A stretch of DNA of 64,000 nt from Bacillus sp. N13C7 (GCF_026790065.1 NZ_JALAMO010000001.1:380156-444155); one strand, 5' to 3'. Counted from the stretch's first letter, positions 38,611 to 48,030 are shown. Numbers and translations are program-made. Notes: generated from the sequence alone by a model not told the origin.

Positions 38611-39942
38611 GTGGATGATTTAGTTTTGGCCAGAAGCCTTTTTGGCACAACAATGGGCTTTCATATCATTTTCGCAACGCTTGGCGTCGGTCTGCCGCTC
38701 ATGATTTTAGTGGCTGAATTGATCTATCAAAAAACGAAAGATGACCATTATGCGATTATGGCGAAGAGATGGACGAAAGCACAAGCCGTTTTGCTGGGGG
38801 TCGCCATACCGACCGGGACGATAGCGGGCACTCAGCTCGCACTTTTATGGCCGGGATTTATGGAAGTCATCGGACGGGTCATGTCCCTGCCGTTCCAAAT
38901 TGAAATCTATGCTTTTTTTGTTGAAGCTCTATTCATGTCGATTTATGTATACGCCGCTGACCGCTTGTCACCGGCGATGAGGATTGTTGCTGTTTTCTTT
39001 GTGTTAGTCGGTGCCGCTGCGTCGGCTGTTCTGATCACAAATGTTCACGCCTTTGAAGGTACGCCGGCCGGCTTTAAAATTGTAAACGGAAAAATTACAG
39101 ATGTTGATCCTTGGGCCGCGTTTTTTAACCCGAGCTTTTTTGTTACTGCCGGCCATGTCGTACTGTCTGCATTTATGACGGGGGCCTTTATCGTTGCTTC
39201 TGTTGCCGCATATAAAATGATCCGGTCGAGAAAAAAGGAAAACGTCTATCGCTTTCACCGAAAAGCCCTTTTGCTTGCACTGACAATTGGCGGAATCTTT
39301 TCATTGGTGACAGCACTGAACGGGCACGAATCAGCTCAGATGCTATACGAATATCAGCCCGAAAAACTAGCCGGCGCGGAAGGGTTGTTTGAAACAAGAT
39401 CTCATGCCCCTCTTGCTATCGGCGGTTTTACCGACCCGAATGAAGAAAAAGTCAAATGGGCCATCGAGATTCCATGGGCGTTGAGCTTTTTGGCAGCGAA
39501 CCGCTTTGACACTGTTGTAAAAGGGTTAAATGCATTTCCAAGAGACGAATGGCCGCCGCTGTTCATTCACACGCTGTTTAATGCAATGGTCGGAGTAGGA
39601 ATGCTGCTGATCCTTTATTCCATTATCGGTGTCGTCTGGAGAAAGGTGCTAAAGAAAGACCGTTTCCCGACGTGGCTATTGGTCATTTTTATGACAGCAG
39701 GACCTTTTAGCATCATCGGCATTGAATTTGGCTGGATTTTCGCCTGTACCGGGCGGCAGCCTTGGGTCATCTATCATCTCCTGAAAACGTCGGATGTCGT
39801 GACAACGACCGGCTCCATCGGGGTGCTCTTCTTATTTTTCACATTTGTTTACGCCGTGTTAGGCGCTGCTGTTGTCTACGTGCTGCTGTACTATTTCCGC
39901 AAGCACCCGGTTGACGAAGATTTAAATACAGCGGAGTCGTAA
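38611..39942 (+). CDS. ythA: cytochrome bd-type quinol oxidase subunit I (YthA)
   Basis: A 443-aa membrane protein with about nine helices, subunit I of a bd-type oxidase. It has a putative heme-ligand His in TTMGFHIIFATLGVG near residue 18, another in AGHVVLSAFMTGAF, and the GRQPW motif (IFACTGRQPWVIYHL). The Q-loop is short, as in the cyanide-insensitive CioA subfamily. With YthB it would oxidise menaquinol and reduce oxygen to water without pumping protons. It starts with GTG at 38611 behind AAAGGTGG. Confidence 0.93.
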   Translation: MDDLVLARSLFGTTMGFHIIFATLGVGLPLMILVAELIYQKTKDDHYAIMAKRWTKAQAVLLGVAIPTGTIAGTQLALLWPGFMEVIGRVMSLPFQIEIYAFFVEALFMSIYVYAADRLSPAMRIVAVFFVLVGAAASAVLITNVHAFEGTPAGFKIVNGKITDVDPWAAFFNPSFFVTAGHVVLSAFMTGAFIVASVAAYKMIRSRKKENVYRFHRKALLLALTIGGIFSLVTALNGHESAQMLYEYQPEKLAGAEGLFETRSHAPLAIGGFTDPNEEKVKWAIEIPWALSFLAANRFDTVVKGLNAFPRDEWPPLFIHTLFNAMVGVGMLLILYSIIGVVWRKVLKKDRFPTWLLVIFMTAGPFSIIGIEFGWIFACTGRQPWVIYHLLKTSDVVTTTGSIGVLFLFFTFVYAVLGAAVVYVLLYYFRKHPVDEDLNTAES

Positions 39943-39984
39943 TGGCTCCGCAAACAGGAAACCAAATGGAAGGAAGATCGACAA

Positions 39985-41025
39985 ATGGACATCTCAACTG
40001 ACGCTCTGATCGCCATCTCAATTATCTGGGGCTTTGTGTTTATCTACGCCGTCATGGCGACAATGGATTTTGGAGCGGGATTTTGGTCTATGATCTATTT
40101 AAACAAGGAGCACATGAAAGCCACCGATATTGCGAACCGATTTCTGTCCCCGACTTGGGAGGTCACAAACGTCTTTATTGTGGCCATCGTCGTGGCGCTT
40201 TTCAGCTTTTTCCCTGGCGCGACATTCGTGCTCGGAACCGTTTTATTAATTCCCGGCAGCATGATTTTACTGCTGTTAGCGATCCGAAGCGGGTTTCTCG
40301 TTTTTTCAAACACAGCGAAAGAACGAAAATTGCTAAGATATATTTCCGGCATCTCCGGCTTTATCATCCCTGCTATTTTAATTTTGGTGCTTCCGGTAAC
40401 ACACGGGGGATTTATAGAAAAAACGGACGGAATCTATAACTTGAACATGTCTAACATTTTTTCAAGCCCCAACGCCTATTCATTTATCGGGTTTGCGATT
40501 TTAAGCACTTTATTTTTGTCCTCGCTGCTGCTTGCTGATTTTTCAAATGTGGCGGAGGAACAGGATGCGTACCGCGCTTACAGAAAGAGCGCCATGATTA
40601 CCGGCCCGATTTCACTCCTGTTTGCTGTATGCATTATGCTGACAATGCGAAATGAAGCGAACTGGCTTTATACCGGAATGATGAATGATTTCTCTTGGAT
40701 TATTGCATCGTTTATTACATTTGTCATTGCGGGGATTGCTCTTTTTCTGCCTAACAAGAGCTTTGGCCAAAACATCGGAAAGCCGCGGCTTGCACTAGTC
40801 GCGATTGCGGTACAGTACTTTCTGGCAAGCTATGCGTACGGTCGGGCGCATCTCCCTTATATGATTTACCCTGATGTAACAGTCATGTCGGGCTTCACAG
40901 AGCCGGCAACGTTCAGGGCACTGTTTGCGACGTATATCGTTGCATTTATCATTCTCTTTCCGGGGTTCTATTTCTTCTGGAAGATGTTTATGCGAGATAA
41001 ACGGTATATCCGCCAGGAGGAATAG
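39985..41025 (+). CDS. ythB: cytochrome bd-type quinol oxidase subunit II (YthB)
   Basis: A 346-aa membrane protein with about eight helices, subunit II of the bd oxidase (DFGAGFWSMIYL near the N-terminus, TWEVTNVFIVAIVVALFSFFPGA). It pairs with YthA to form the oxidase. The ATG lies 43 bp after ythA with AAGGAAG upstream. A DUF1540 gene follows in the same direction, giving a likely three-gene operon. Confidence 0.92.
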   Translation: MDISTDALIAISIIWGFVFIYAVMATMDFGAGFWSMIYLNKEHMKATDIANRFLSPTWEVTNVFIVAIVVALFSFFPGATFVLGTVLLIPGSMILLLLAIRSGFLVFSNTAKERKLLRYISGISGFIIPAILILVLPVTHGGFIEKTDGIYNLNMSNIFSSPNAYSFIGFAILSTLFLSSLLLADFSNVAEEQDAYRAYRKSAMITGPISLLFAVCIMLTMRNEANWLYTGMMNDFSWIIASFITFVIAGIALFLPNKSFGQNIGKPRLALVAIAVQYFLASYAYGRAHLPYMIYPDVTVMSGFTEPATFRALFATYIVAFIILFPGFYFFWKMFMRDKRYIRQEE

Positions 41026-41078
41026 AGGACCAGCCCGCCGGCTATACTAAGCCAGAACCTTTATAAGGAGGGGATGGC

Positions 41079-41237
41079 ATGGAGCAGAAAATTCTATGTG
41101 AAGTCAACAACTGTTCTTATTGGGGCAAAGGGAACAAATGTACCGCTGATGCCATTTATGTTGTCAGCCATACGGGTGAAACGGCTGAAAACAGCCGGGA
41201 AACGGACTGCAAAACGTTTAAGCCGCATGATTTGTAA
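41079..41237 (+). CDS. DUF1540 cysteine-rich small protein
   Basis: A 52-aa frame with strong site AAGGAGGGG before ATG 41079. It shows the DUF1540 pattern of cysteines: CEVNNCSYWGKGNKC, then a fourth cysteine in ETDCKTF, suited to bind one metal ion. It lies 53 bp after ythB and may be the gene called ytzL. A metal-related or redox role with the oxidase is only a guess. Its last 20 bp overlap the 3' end of mntD on the other strand. Confidence 0.82.
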   Translation: MEQKILCEVNNCSYWGKGNKCTADAIYVVSHTGETAENSRETDCKTFKPHDL

Positions 41238-42141
41238 TCAAAAGAAAGAGCTGCATCAGCCAGCTCTTTCTTTTCGCATGTTCAGTGTTCATCTTTTTTA
41301 CCATGACCCCGTTTGAAGGTGAAAACAAAAAGGCACCTGCATAACATGCACCTGTCATGGCTGCCATCGCTCCGGAAATTGAAACATTAAGCCACGTTGC
41401 AGCGAAATAGCCCATGATTGCCGATAGCCCTCCAATCACCGCACTGAGGATCAGCATAGAAAGCAGCCTGTCAGTCAGCAAATGAGCCGCAGCAGGCGGG
41501 ACAATCAGCATTGCCACAACCAATACAGCACCAACCGAATCAAAGGAAGCCACAGTCGTCAGCGACAGCATCCCCATTTGCACATAATGAATCAGCATAA
41601 CCGGTATACCCAGTGCCAAAGCCATTTGCGGATCAAACGAAGCGATCTTGAACTCCTTATAGCACACACTTATCAACACTACATTTAAAACCAAAACAGA
41701 TGCCAGCATCCAAAACGCTTGCGGCCCGATGTCCACTCCGAATACCGTGACCGTATTCCACGGCACAAAAGCGATTTCTCCCATTAACGAGTGCTCAATA
41801 TCGAGATGGACATTCGCTCCATACACAGAAAGCAGAATGACGCCGACTGCAAATAAGGATGTAAATACAACTCCTATTGCGGCATCTGATTGAACCCCCT
41901 TGCTGTGAAGAAGCTGAACCAAAAATGCCGTTAACAGACCAGATACGGCAGCGCCGATAAACATAGGAATTCCGTCAAGACTTCCTGTCACAAGAAAAGC
42001 ACCGACGATGCCAAGCAACACGGTATGGCTGATTGCGTCGGCCAGCATCGCCATTCGTCTCAACACGAGAAATGTGCCGATCAATGCGCAGCTTACGCCG
42101 ACTAATACACCAGTAGCGATAATCCATGCTTCAAAACTCAT
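41218..42141 (-). CDS. mntD: manganese ABC transporter permease MntD
   Basis: A 307-aa permease of the ABC-3 (metal ion) family with about eight helices and ADAISHTVLLG, the typical coupling motif. With MntC it forms the membrane channel for Mn2+ uptake. The ATG at 42141 overlaps the mntC stop by 11 bp. The last about 18 codons (LFLLITNHAA end) are read through a perfect hairpin at 41240-41274 and run into the opposing DUF1540 gene, so the C-terminus looks unusually extended. Confidence 0.9.
   Translation of the reverse strand: MSFEAWIIATGVLVGVSCALIGTFLVLRRMAMLADAISHTVLLGIVGAFLVTGSLDGIPMFIGAAVSGLLTAFLVQLLHSKGVQSDAAIGVVFTSLFAVGVILLSVYGANVHLDIEHSLMGEIAFVPWNTVTVFGVDIGPQAFWMLASVLVLNVVLISVCYKEFKIASFDPQMALALGIPVMLIHYVQMGMLSLTTVASFDSVGAVLVVAMLIVPPAAAHLLTDRLLSMLILSAVIGGLSAIMGYFAATWLNVSISGAMAAMTGACYAGAFLFSPSNGVMVKKMNTEHAKRKSWLMQLFLLITNHAA
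41240..41274. terminator. bidirectional terminator ythB-DUF1540 / mntD
   Basis: Perfect 14-bp stem (41240-41253 with 41261-41274) and 7-nt loop, T-run on the plus side. It lies inside the 3' coding end of mntD. Confidence 0.85.
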
Positions 42142-43438
42142 TTGCGATCTGTCCCTTCTCAGCATCAGGAGACGCCCTTCGAATCTCAGGCATCCGTCCA
42201 TACAGCTTTAAGAGTGAAAAAAGCCGCTCTCTCGTTTCCATAGGCAAACGCTCCAGGACAAAATCCTCCTGATCGAATTCTGTATCCGCAAGCTCCATTT
42301 CATGCATGAGGTACACTTCATACATCCGCTGCTTCAAAGCAATGGAATAGCCTTTTTCTATCCCCGTGCGAGTCACTTGCCAAATCCCGTTTTCGATACG
42401 CACGATGAAGCTCTCTTTTTCCATTTCATTCAATACCTTACGGCACAATGAAGGGGATAACTGCCTTTTCTTTCTTATGCCTTCAGCCGTTACATAAAGA
42501 TCATTGTTTTCATATTGCTCATAAATTGTTAGCAGCACCTGCTCCCGGCTTGTTCTGCGCCGCAGCCTTATCAGCCTTATCGCTTTTGCCGCCAATCCAC
42601 GCTTAGGGGCACAAATCATGGAAAAGAGAAACATCATTGTTGCTGATAAAATCATTAATGGCCCCGTCGCCATGCCATTCATCGTCGTGCTCAGCAAGGT
42701 TCCGGCCACGCCGCTTATACCGCCTACGATTCCGGCAATTACCACCATTCCGGCTAATCGCTCGGTCCAATACCTTGCAGCTATGGCTGGCGTAATTAGC
42801 ATAGCCGCCATTAAAATCACACCAACTGTCTGAAGCCCAATAACGACAGCACAGACAATAAGGAAAGCCAAAAGCCCGTTTAAAAAGCGCACTGGCAGGC
42901 CCAATCCCTTTCCAAACGCAGGATCGAACGTAATCAACGTGAACTCCTTAAAGAATACAATGCAAAGGAACAGCAATACAGCGGATATGCCTCCAATCAG
43001 CATGATATCCTGTCTGACCAATGAAGCCGCCTGGCCGAATAGAAAAGAATCAAGCCCGCTTTGGCTTCCCGATCCCTGCTGCTGGATATATGTCAGCAGT
43101 ATGATTCCTACACCAAAAAACACAGAGAGAACAATCCCGATCGCCGAATCCTCTTTTGTTTTTGAAAGCCGCGGAATCAGCTGAATAAACCATGTCCCGA
43201 GCAGACCGGCAAGCGCTGCTCCCAGCAAAAAGAATGGCAGTGATTTTTGCCCGGTGAACAAAAAAGCGAGACATACTCCCGGCAGAGCTGAATGAGCCAT
43301 CGCATCCCCAATTAAACTTTGCTTTCTAAGCAAAACAAAGCTGCCCAAAACACCGCTTGCCGCCCCGAGCAAAAGCGTACCCGCCAGCACCCACTGTGTA
43401 TTTGGATGCTGGAGCTGCAGCCACAAACTATCAAACAA
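42131..43438 (-). CDS. mntC: manganese ABC transporter permease MntC with C-terminal winged-helix domain
   Basis: A 435-aa fusion. Residues 1-285 are an ABC-3 permease (GDAMAHSALPGV is the coupling loop). Residues about 300-435 form a DtxR/MntR-like winged-helix region (VTAEGIRKKRQLSPSLCRKVL) with an acidic helical extension. The fused domain could sense Mn2+ or gate uptake. I start at TTG 43438, with AAGGGG eight bases upstream. The GTG at 43447 overlaps the mntB stop and has no spacing. Confidence 0.92.
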   Translation of the reverse strand: MFDSLWLQLQHPNTQWVLAGTLLLGAASGVLGSFVLLRKQSLIGDAMAHSALPGVCLAFLFTGQKSLPFFLLGAALAGLLGTWFIQLIPRLSKTKEDSAIGIVLSVFFGVGIILLTYIQQQGSGSQSGLDSFLFGQAASLVRQDIMLIGGISAVLLFLCIVFFKEFTLITFDPAFGKGLGLPVRFLNGLLAFLIVCAVVIGLQTVGVILMAAMLITPAIAARYWTERLAGMVVIAGIVGGISGVAGTLLSTTMNGMATGPLMILSATMMFLFSMICAPKRGLAAKAIRLIRLRRRTSREQVLLTIYEQYENNDLYVTAEGIRKKRQLSPSLCRKVLNEMEKESFIVRIENGIWQVTRTGIEKGYSIALKQRMYEVYLMHEMELADTEFDQEDFVLERLPMETRERLFSLLKLYGRMPEIRRASPDAEKGQIANEF

Positions 43439-43443
43439 TGTGC

Positions 43444-44196
43444 TCACCCCTTCTGTCCTTCTGCCAGCACTTTATCTTTTAGGAACGTCAGCCTTCCTCC
43501 ATACGTTTTTTGGAGGTTATCAATCGTAAAAACGTTTTCTGCCGGTCCGAAAGCGATTTTTCTTAGATGAAGCAGTAAAATCCAATCGAAATAATCCTCT
43601 GCGGTCTGCAGGTCGTGGTGGACGACAAGCACTGTTTTCCCTTTTTCTTTGAGTTCTGCCAAAAGCGTCATAATCGCCCGCTCTGTCGCTGCATCAACGC
43701 CGGCAAACGGTTCATCCATAAAATAAATGTCGGCGTCCTGGCAGAGCGCCCGGGCAAGAAACACCCGCTGCTGTTGGCCGCCTGACAGCTGGCTGATCTG
43801 CCTTTTCGCATAATCGAGCATCCCGACTTTTGCTAAAGCAGCCTTCGCTATTTCCACATCGGCTTTTTTGGGCTTTTTCAATAAGCCGATTCGGCCGTAT
43901 CTCCCCATCAGCACGACATCGAGCGCGCTTGTGGGAAAATCCCAGTCAACCGAGCCGCGCTGCGGAACATACCCGATTCTTGTCCGCTGATCCTTATAGT
44001 CTTTGCCGTAAATAGAGATGTCTCCTGAAGCCCTTGGCACAAGACCGAGAATGGTTTTGATCAAGGTTGATTTTCCCGCGCCGTTTGGACCGATAATGCC
44101 AATCAGTTTCCCTTCCGGCACCTGCAGTGAAATGTCTTGGAGAACAGGCTTTTTATGATAAGCAACCGTAACATTATCGAGCTCAACAGGGAACAT
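43444..44196 (-). CDS. mntB: manganese ABC transporter ATP-binding protein MntB
   Basis: A 250-aa ABC ATPase of the metal-importer class. It has Walker A GPNGAGKST, Q-loop YVPQRGSVDWDFP, signature LSGGQQQR, Walker B IYFMDEPFAG and switch His in VHHDLQT. It powers Mn2+ uptake. ATG 44196 has AGAGGTG upstream; the GTG at 44205 is an alternative. Its stop overlaps the open frame of mntC. Confidence 0.95.
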   Translation of the reverse strand: MFPVELDNVTVAYHKKPVLQDISLQVPEGKLIGIIGPNGAGKSTLIKTILGLVPRASGDISIYGKDYKDQRTRIGYVPQRGSVDWDFPTSALDVVLMGRYGRIGLLKKPKKADVEIAKAALAKVGMLDYAKRQISQLSGGQQQRVFLARALCQDADIYFMDEPFAGVDAATERAIMTLLAELKEKGKTVLVVHHDLQTAEDYFDWILLLHLRKIAFGPAENVFTIDNLQKTYGGRLTFLKDKVLAEGQKG

Positions 44197-44214
44197 ATCC
44201 TTCACCTCTTTTCT

Positions 44215-45135
44215 TTATTTAAGCGCTTTGGTAATTGTGTTGATATTGTGGCGGAACATTCCTTCGTATGTGCCTTCTTTTGTGCCTTTTTCACCCATGG
44301 CATCCGAATAGAGCTGTCCGCCGATTGTGACGGTATGGCCTTTTTCTTTAGCCCCTTCTGCTACTGCATTTATCGATTTTTCAGATACACTGCTTTCTAC
44401 AAAAACAGCTTTTATTTGTTTATCCGTCAGGAGATTGACCAGTTCCTGAACATCCTTTAATCCGTAATCTGAATCTGTGCTGAGTCCCTGCAGGCCTTCC
44501 ACCTGAAATCCATACTCTTTCCCAAAGTACGCAAAGGCATCGTGAGCCGTCACAAGCACACGGCTTTTCTCCGGAATGCGGGCGATCTCCTGACGCGCCC
44601 ATTTATCTAAATATTCCAAATTCTCTTTGTACTCCTTGGCATTTTTCTGAAAATCTTCCTCATGCTCAGGCATCGCTTTGCTGAATTGAGCTTCGATTTC
44701 ATCCACCGCATAGATCCATAACGGAATGCTGAACCAAACGTGGGGATCGTACGTCTTGCCTTCTCCGGCAGAAATAAGCTTGCTTTTCGGAATAGCCTCG
44801 CCGACTGCCGCTGCTTGTTTTTGTTCACCGATTTTTTGGAGAACGCCCTCCATTTTCCCTTCTAAATGCAATCCGCTGTATAAAACAACATCGGCTGACA
44901 TTAATTTTTGTGTGTCACCTTGTGAAGCTTTGTAAAGGTGCGGATCGACTCCCGGTCCCATTAAAGAGGTGACTTTTACATGATTTCCTCCGATATTTTC
45001 AGCTGCATCGGCAATTTGGGATGTTGTTGCCGTTACCTGCAACCGCTGATCAGCCCTTTTTCCGGCTGAATCGGTTCCGCATCCCGTTAAAGCCATGCAA
45101 GCAAAAAGCAATGCCGCCATCAGTCCCTGTTTCAT
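44215..45135 (-). CDS. mntA: manganese-binding lipoprotein MntA
   Basis: A 306-aa cluster A-I metal-binding lipoprotein. Signal peptide and lipobox ALTGC anchor it outside. Metal ligands include the His in DPHLYKASQGD and DPHVWF, and Glu/Asp towards the C-terminus. It hands Mn2+ to MntC/MntD. ATG 45135 is preceded by AGGAGGG. It is first gene of mntABCD under an MntR-type operator (45247-45265). Confidence 0.96.
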   Translation of the reverse strand: MKQGLMAALLFACMALTGCGTDSAGKRADQRLQVTATTSQIADAAENIGGNHVKVTSLMGPGVDPHLYKASQGDTQKLMSADVVLYSGLHLEGKMEGVLQKIGEQKQAAAVGEAIPKSKLISAGEGKTYDPHVWFSIPLWIYAVDEIEAQFSKAMPEHEEDFQKNAKEYKENLEYLDKWARQEIARIPEKSRVLVTAHDAFAYFGKEYGFQVEGLQGLSTDSDYGLKDVQELVNLLTDKQIKAVFVESSVSEKSINAVAEGAKEKGHTVTIGGQLYSDAMGEKGTKEGTYEGMFRHNINTITKALK

Positions 45136-45246
45136 ATTTTCCCTCCTCATTGCCATCAATGTCCGATTGTATTATTTTATGTTTTCATTTCTTAGACATG
45201 TGACATTTAATTAGACAAAAGCACATTTTATTTAGACGAGACAAAA

Positions 45247-45265
45247 AGTTTCTTTAGTGCAAAAT
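45247..45265 (-). promoter_or_regulatory. MntR operator of mntA
   Basis: On the minus strand ATTTTGCACTAAAGAAACT, resembling the MntR consensus TTTGCCTTAAGGAAA. It overlaps the -10 and start region of the promoter at 45262-45290. Confidence 0.7.
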
Positions 45266-45290
45266 TATCGCGTTTATCCACTTTTGTCAA
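45262..45290 (-). promoter_or_regulatory. mntA promoter
   Basis: Minus-strand perfect TTGACA (45285-45290), 17-bp spacer, TAATTT (45262-45267), followed by the MntR site. Confidence 0.75.
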
Positions 45291-45303
45291 GCTCTAATTG
45301 CAC

Positions 45304-45334
45304 TAAAAAAAACCGGCTGCTGGCAGCAGCCGGT
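45304..45334 (-). terminator. terminator of the men operon
   Basis: 10-bp perfect G/C stem (45312-45321 with 45325-45334), 3-nt loop, then U8 on the minus strand. It ends 14 bp before the mntA -35. Confidence 0.9.
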
Positions 45335-45418
45335 CCAAACGAGAAGGGATGTATTCAACGAACGCTTTTACTATAACAGCGCACTGGCGTTCTCTCAAAC
45401 AGGCAAAATGCTTTTTTC

Positions 45419-46534
45419 TTACCCATGCTGCGTGAAAACATCCATTTTGGTCACGTATTTTCGCATAATGTCCTGGTTCACTTCAACCCCTAAACCAGGC
45501 TGGTTTGACACAGAAATAAATCCATTATCAATATGGATATCAGGAGTCACAATATCCTCATCCCAATAGCGGGAGGATGAGGAGATGTCTCCGGGTATTG
45601 TGAATTGCGGCAGTGAAGCAAGCGCTACGTTCTGGGCTCTGGAAATGCCTGTTTCCAGCATGCCGCCGACCCAAACCTGCATATGATGCTCTCTGCATAA
45701 ATCATGAATTTTTAAGGCTTCTGTTAAGCCGCCGACACGGGAGGGCTTAATATTAATGATTTTGCAGCTTCCGAGCTCAATCGCCCGTCTCGCATCTTCA
45801 GCTGAACAAATGCTTTCATCAAGGCAAATGGCGGTTTTCAAATGTTTTTGCAAGTGGCGGTGGTCCACAATGTCGTCAGCTTGGAGCGGCTGCTCAATCA
45901 TCATTAACTGATACTCATCGAGCTCCTTTAAACGGCTGATATCCTTGAGCTCATAGGAGGAATTGGCATCAGCCATGAGCGGGATGTTTGGGAATCGGCT
46001 GCGGATGGCCTTGACCAACTCCACGTCCTGCCCGGGCTGAATTTTAATTTTTATTCTTTGATATCCTTCTTTTTGATAGCTCTCAATTTCCTTCAGCATA
46101 TCATCAAGAGGCGCCAGGCCGACAACCACCCCGGCAGGGACTTTATCTCTTGTCCCGCCCAATGCCTCGGCAAGAGGTATGCCCTTCTTTTTCGCATAGA
46201 TATCCCAGACTGCCGATTCAAGTCCTGCTTTTGCCATCCGGTTTCCTTTGAAGCGCGCCAGACTGTCCGGCACTTCGGAAGGATGCTTAAATTCACGTCC
46301 GACAATATTGGGAATAAAAAAATCCTTTAACATATGCAAACATGTTCCAATGGTTTCCTCGGTGTACCAAGGCGAAGAGAACGCAGATACTTCTCCCCAG
46401 CCAGTGATACCGGATGTATCAATGGCTTCCACGATTAGAAATTTTCGTTCTTGAAGCGTTTCAATACTGTTTTTGAACGGTTTCTTTAAATTCATGCTCA
46501 AATGGTAAAGCGTAATTTTCTCTATTTCGATCAT
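45419..46534 (-). CDS. menC: o-succinylbenzoate synthase MenC
   Basis: A 371-aa enolase-superfamily enzyme of the MenC/N-acylamino-acid racemase group. It has catalytic KIKI (KXK), metal ligands in MADANSS, MMIEQPL and LDESIC, and the second catalytic Lys in INIKPSRVGG. It dehydrates SHCHC to o-succinylbenzoate in menaquinone synthesis. ATG overlaps the menE stop by 4 bp. It is last gene of the operon. Confidence 0.95.
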   Translation of the reverse strand: MIEIEKITLYHLSMNLKKPFKNSIETLQERKFLIVEAIDTSGITGWGEVSAFSSPWYTEETIGTCLHMLKDFFIPNIVGREFKHPSEVPDSLARFKGNRMAKAGLESAVWDIYAKKKGIPLAEALGGTRDKVPAGVVVGLAPLDDMLKEIESYQKEGYQRIKIKIQPGQDVELVKAIRSRFPNIPLMADANSSYELKDISRLKELDEYQLMMIEQPLQADDIVDHRHLQKHLKTAICLDESICSAEDARRAIELGSCKIINIKPSRVGGLTEALKIHDLCREHHMQVWVGGMLETGISRAQNVALASLPQFTIPGDISSSSRYWDEDIVTPDIHIDNGFISVSNQPGLGVEVNQDIMRKYVTKMDVFTQHG

Positions 46535-47991
46535 AGCAGTTCTCCTTTACGCGCATCCTTCAGCTGATTTCGCAAGAGCTTATTAGACGCATTGCGCGGC
46601 AGGCGGTCAAGGACAAAGAATTTTGCCGGAATTTTATACTTCGCCAAGCGGTCTTTGCAGTAGGCGGTCAACTCTTCTGCACTCACAGGCTTGTGAAGAA
46701 CAAGATAAGCGTGGGGGACTTTCCCCCATTTCTTGTCCTCAGCACCTGAAACACCTGCTTCGGCTACAGCGGGGTGCGAGAGCAGCACTGACTCCACTTC
46801 AGCAGGGTAAATGTTTTCTCCTCCAGATATGATCAGATCTGAACGTCTGTCTAATACATATAAAAAGCCGTCGCTGTCCAAATACCCAAGATCACCTGTT
46901 TTAAGCCAGCCCTTTTCAAAGGATGCTTCGTTTGCGCTCTCCCGCTTAAAATAGCTTTTCATGACATTCGGGCCTTTGACCATGATTTCACCGTGTTCAA
47001 ACGGCTTACACGCCTGACCGTCACGCTCTATTTTGATCTCGCATGAAAACAGCGGTTTCCCCGCAGATCCGAGCTTTTCCATACTGAATTCCGGCGACAG
47101 GGTAACAATTTGTGAGCATGTCTCTGTCATTCCATATGACTGAAAGACGGGGAATCCTTTCGCACGGCATTCCTCAAGCAATGGCAACGGTGCAGGGCCT
47201 CCGCCGAGCAGAATGCATCTGATCGATTCAGGACAGCGGCTCGTTTCTTCCAAAAGACTGGCCAGCATTGTCTGCACCGCAGATATCATTGTCACTTGAT
47301 GTCTGTTGATAGAATCCAGTACATCGCTTACGGAAAAACGCTGGTGAAGCACGACAGCCATTCCGTAGATCACAGATTTAAATAACGCGGACAAACCGCT
47401 GATATGAAAGAGCGGCAATGCAATAAGCCAGCGGTCTTGTTCTGTTATACCCAAATTGAGCGCGGACGACACCGCACTGAAATAATGGTTTCCGAACGTT
47501 TGCTGAACCCCCTTGGGCTTTCCTGTGGTACCCGACGTATACATCAGCGTTGCCGTTGCATCCATATGCATATAAGGCTGGATCTCAATTTCCCCTGCGG
47601 CTTCTTTCATCAGTTCATCGACATCAATGGTTTGAACGATGTGCTCATAATCTTGTCTTTTAAAGCTTGAATCTGTCAGTAAAAAGCGGGCGCCTGAATC
47701 CTCCAGCTGAAACAGTCTTTCATGTGTTGACAGTTTTGTATTCAGAAGCACTGCTTTAACACCGAGCAAAAAACAAGCGTGAACGGCGTATACCATTTCT
47801 GCACGGTTTTGGAGCAAAATAGCGGCAGTGTCCCCTTTCCGGACCGAATGGGCAGCAAGCTGCGATGCCATCCGCTTAGACGCAGCCAACAATTCTGCAA
47901 ATGTCACAGTTTGGTCTCCATAGATGAGAGCGATTCTCTCAGGTGTCAGCTGTGCCCGCTGCATGAGCCAGTTGGGCTGTTCTGTCAGCAT
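46531..47991 (-). CDS. menE: o-succinylbenzoate-CoA ligase MenE
   Basis: A 486-aa adenylate-forming enzyme. It has the P-loop LMYTSGTTGKPKGV, SYGMTETCSQ, the hinge KTGDLGYLDSDGFLYVLDR and C-terminal lysine near NKLLRNQ. It makes OSB-CoA from OSB, CoA and ATP. AUG context: GGAG eight bases before the ATG. A hairpin (48031-48061) lies between menB and menE and may reduce expression of menE and menC. Confidence 0.95.
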   Translation of the reverse strand: MLTEQPNWLMQRAQLTPERIALIYGDQTVTFAELLAASKRMASQLAAHSVRKGDTAAILLQNRAEMVYAVHACFLLGVKAVLLNTKLSTHERLFQLEDSGARFLLTDSSFKRQDYEHIVQTIDVDELMKEAAGEIEIQPYMHMDATATLMYTSGTTGKPKGVQQTFGNHYFSAVSSALNLGITEQDRWLIALPLFHISGLSALFKSVIYGMAVVLHQRFSVSDVLDSINRHQVTMISAVQTMLASLLEETSRCPESIRCILLGGGPAPLPLLEECRAKGFPVFQSYGMTETCSQIVTLSPEFSMEKLGSAGKPLFSCEIKIERDGQACKPFEHGEIMVKGPNVMKSYFKRESANEASFEKGWLKTGDLGYLDSDGFLYVLDRRSDLIISGGENIYPAEVESVLLSHPAVAEAGVSGAEDKKWGKVPHAYLVLHKPVSAEELTAYCKDRLAKYKIPAKFFVLDRLPRNASNKLLRNQLKDARKGELL

Positions 47992-48030
47992 GTCATCATC
48001 TCCGAGGTAAAATGTCTGTATTGAAAAGAA

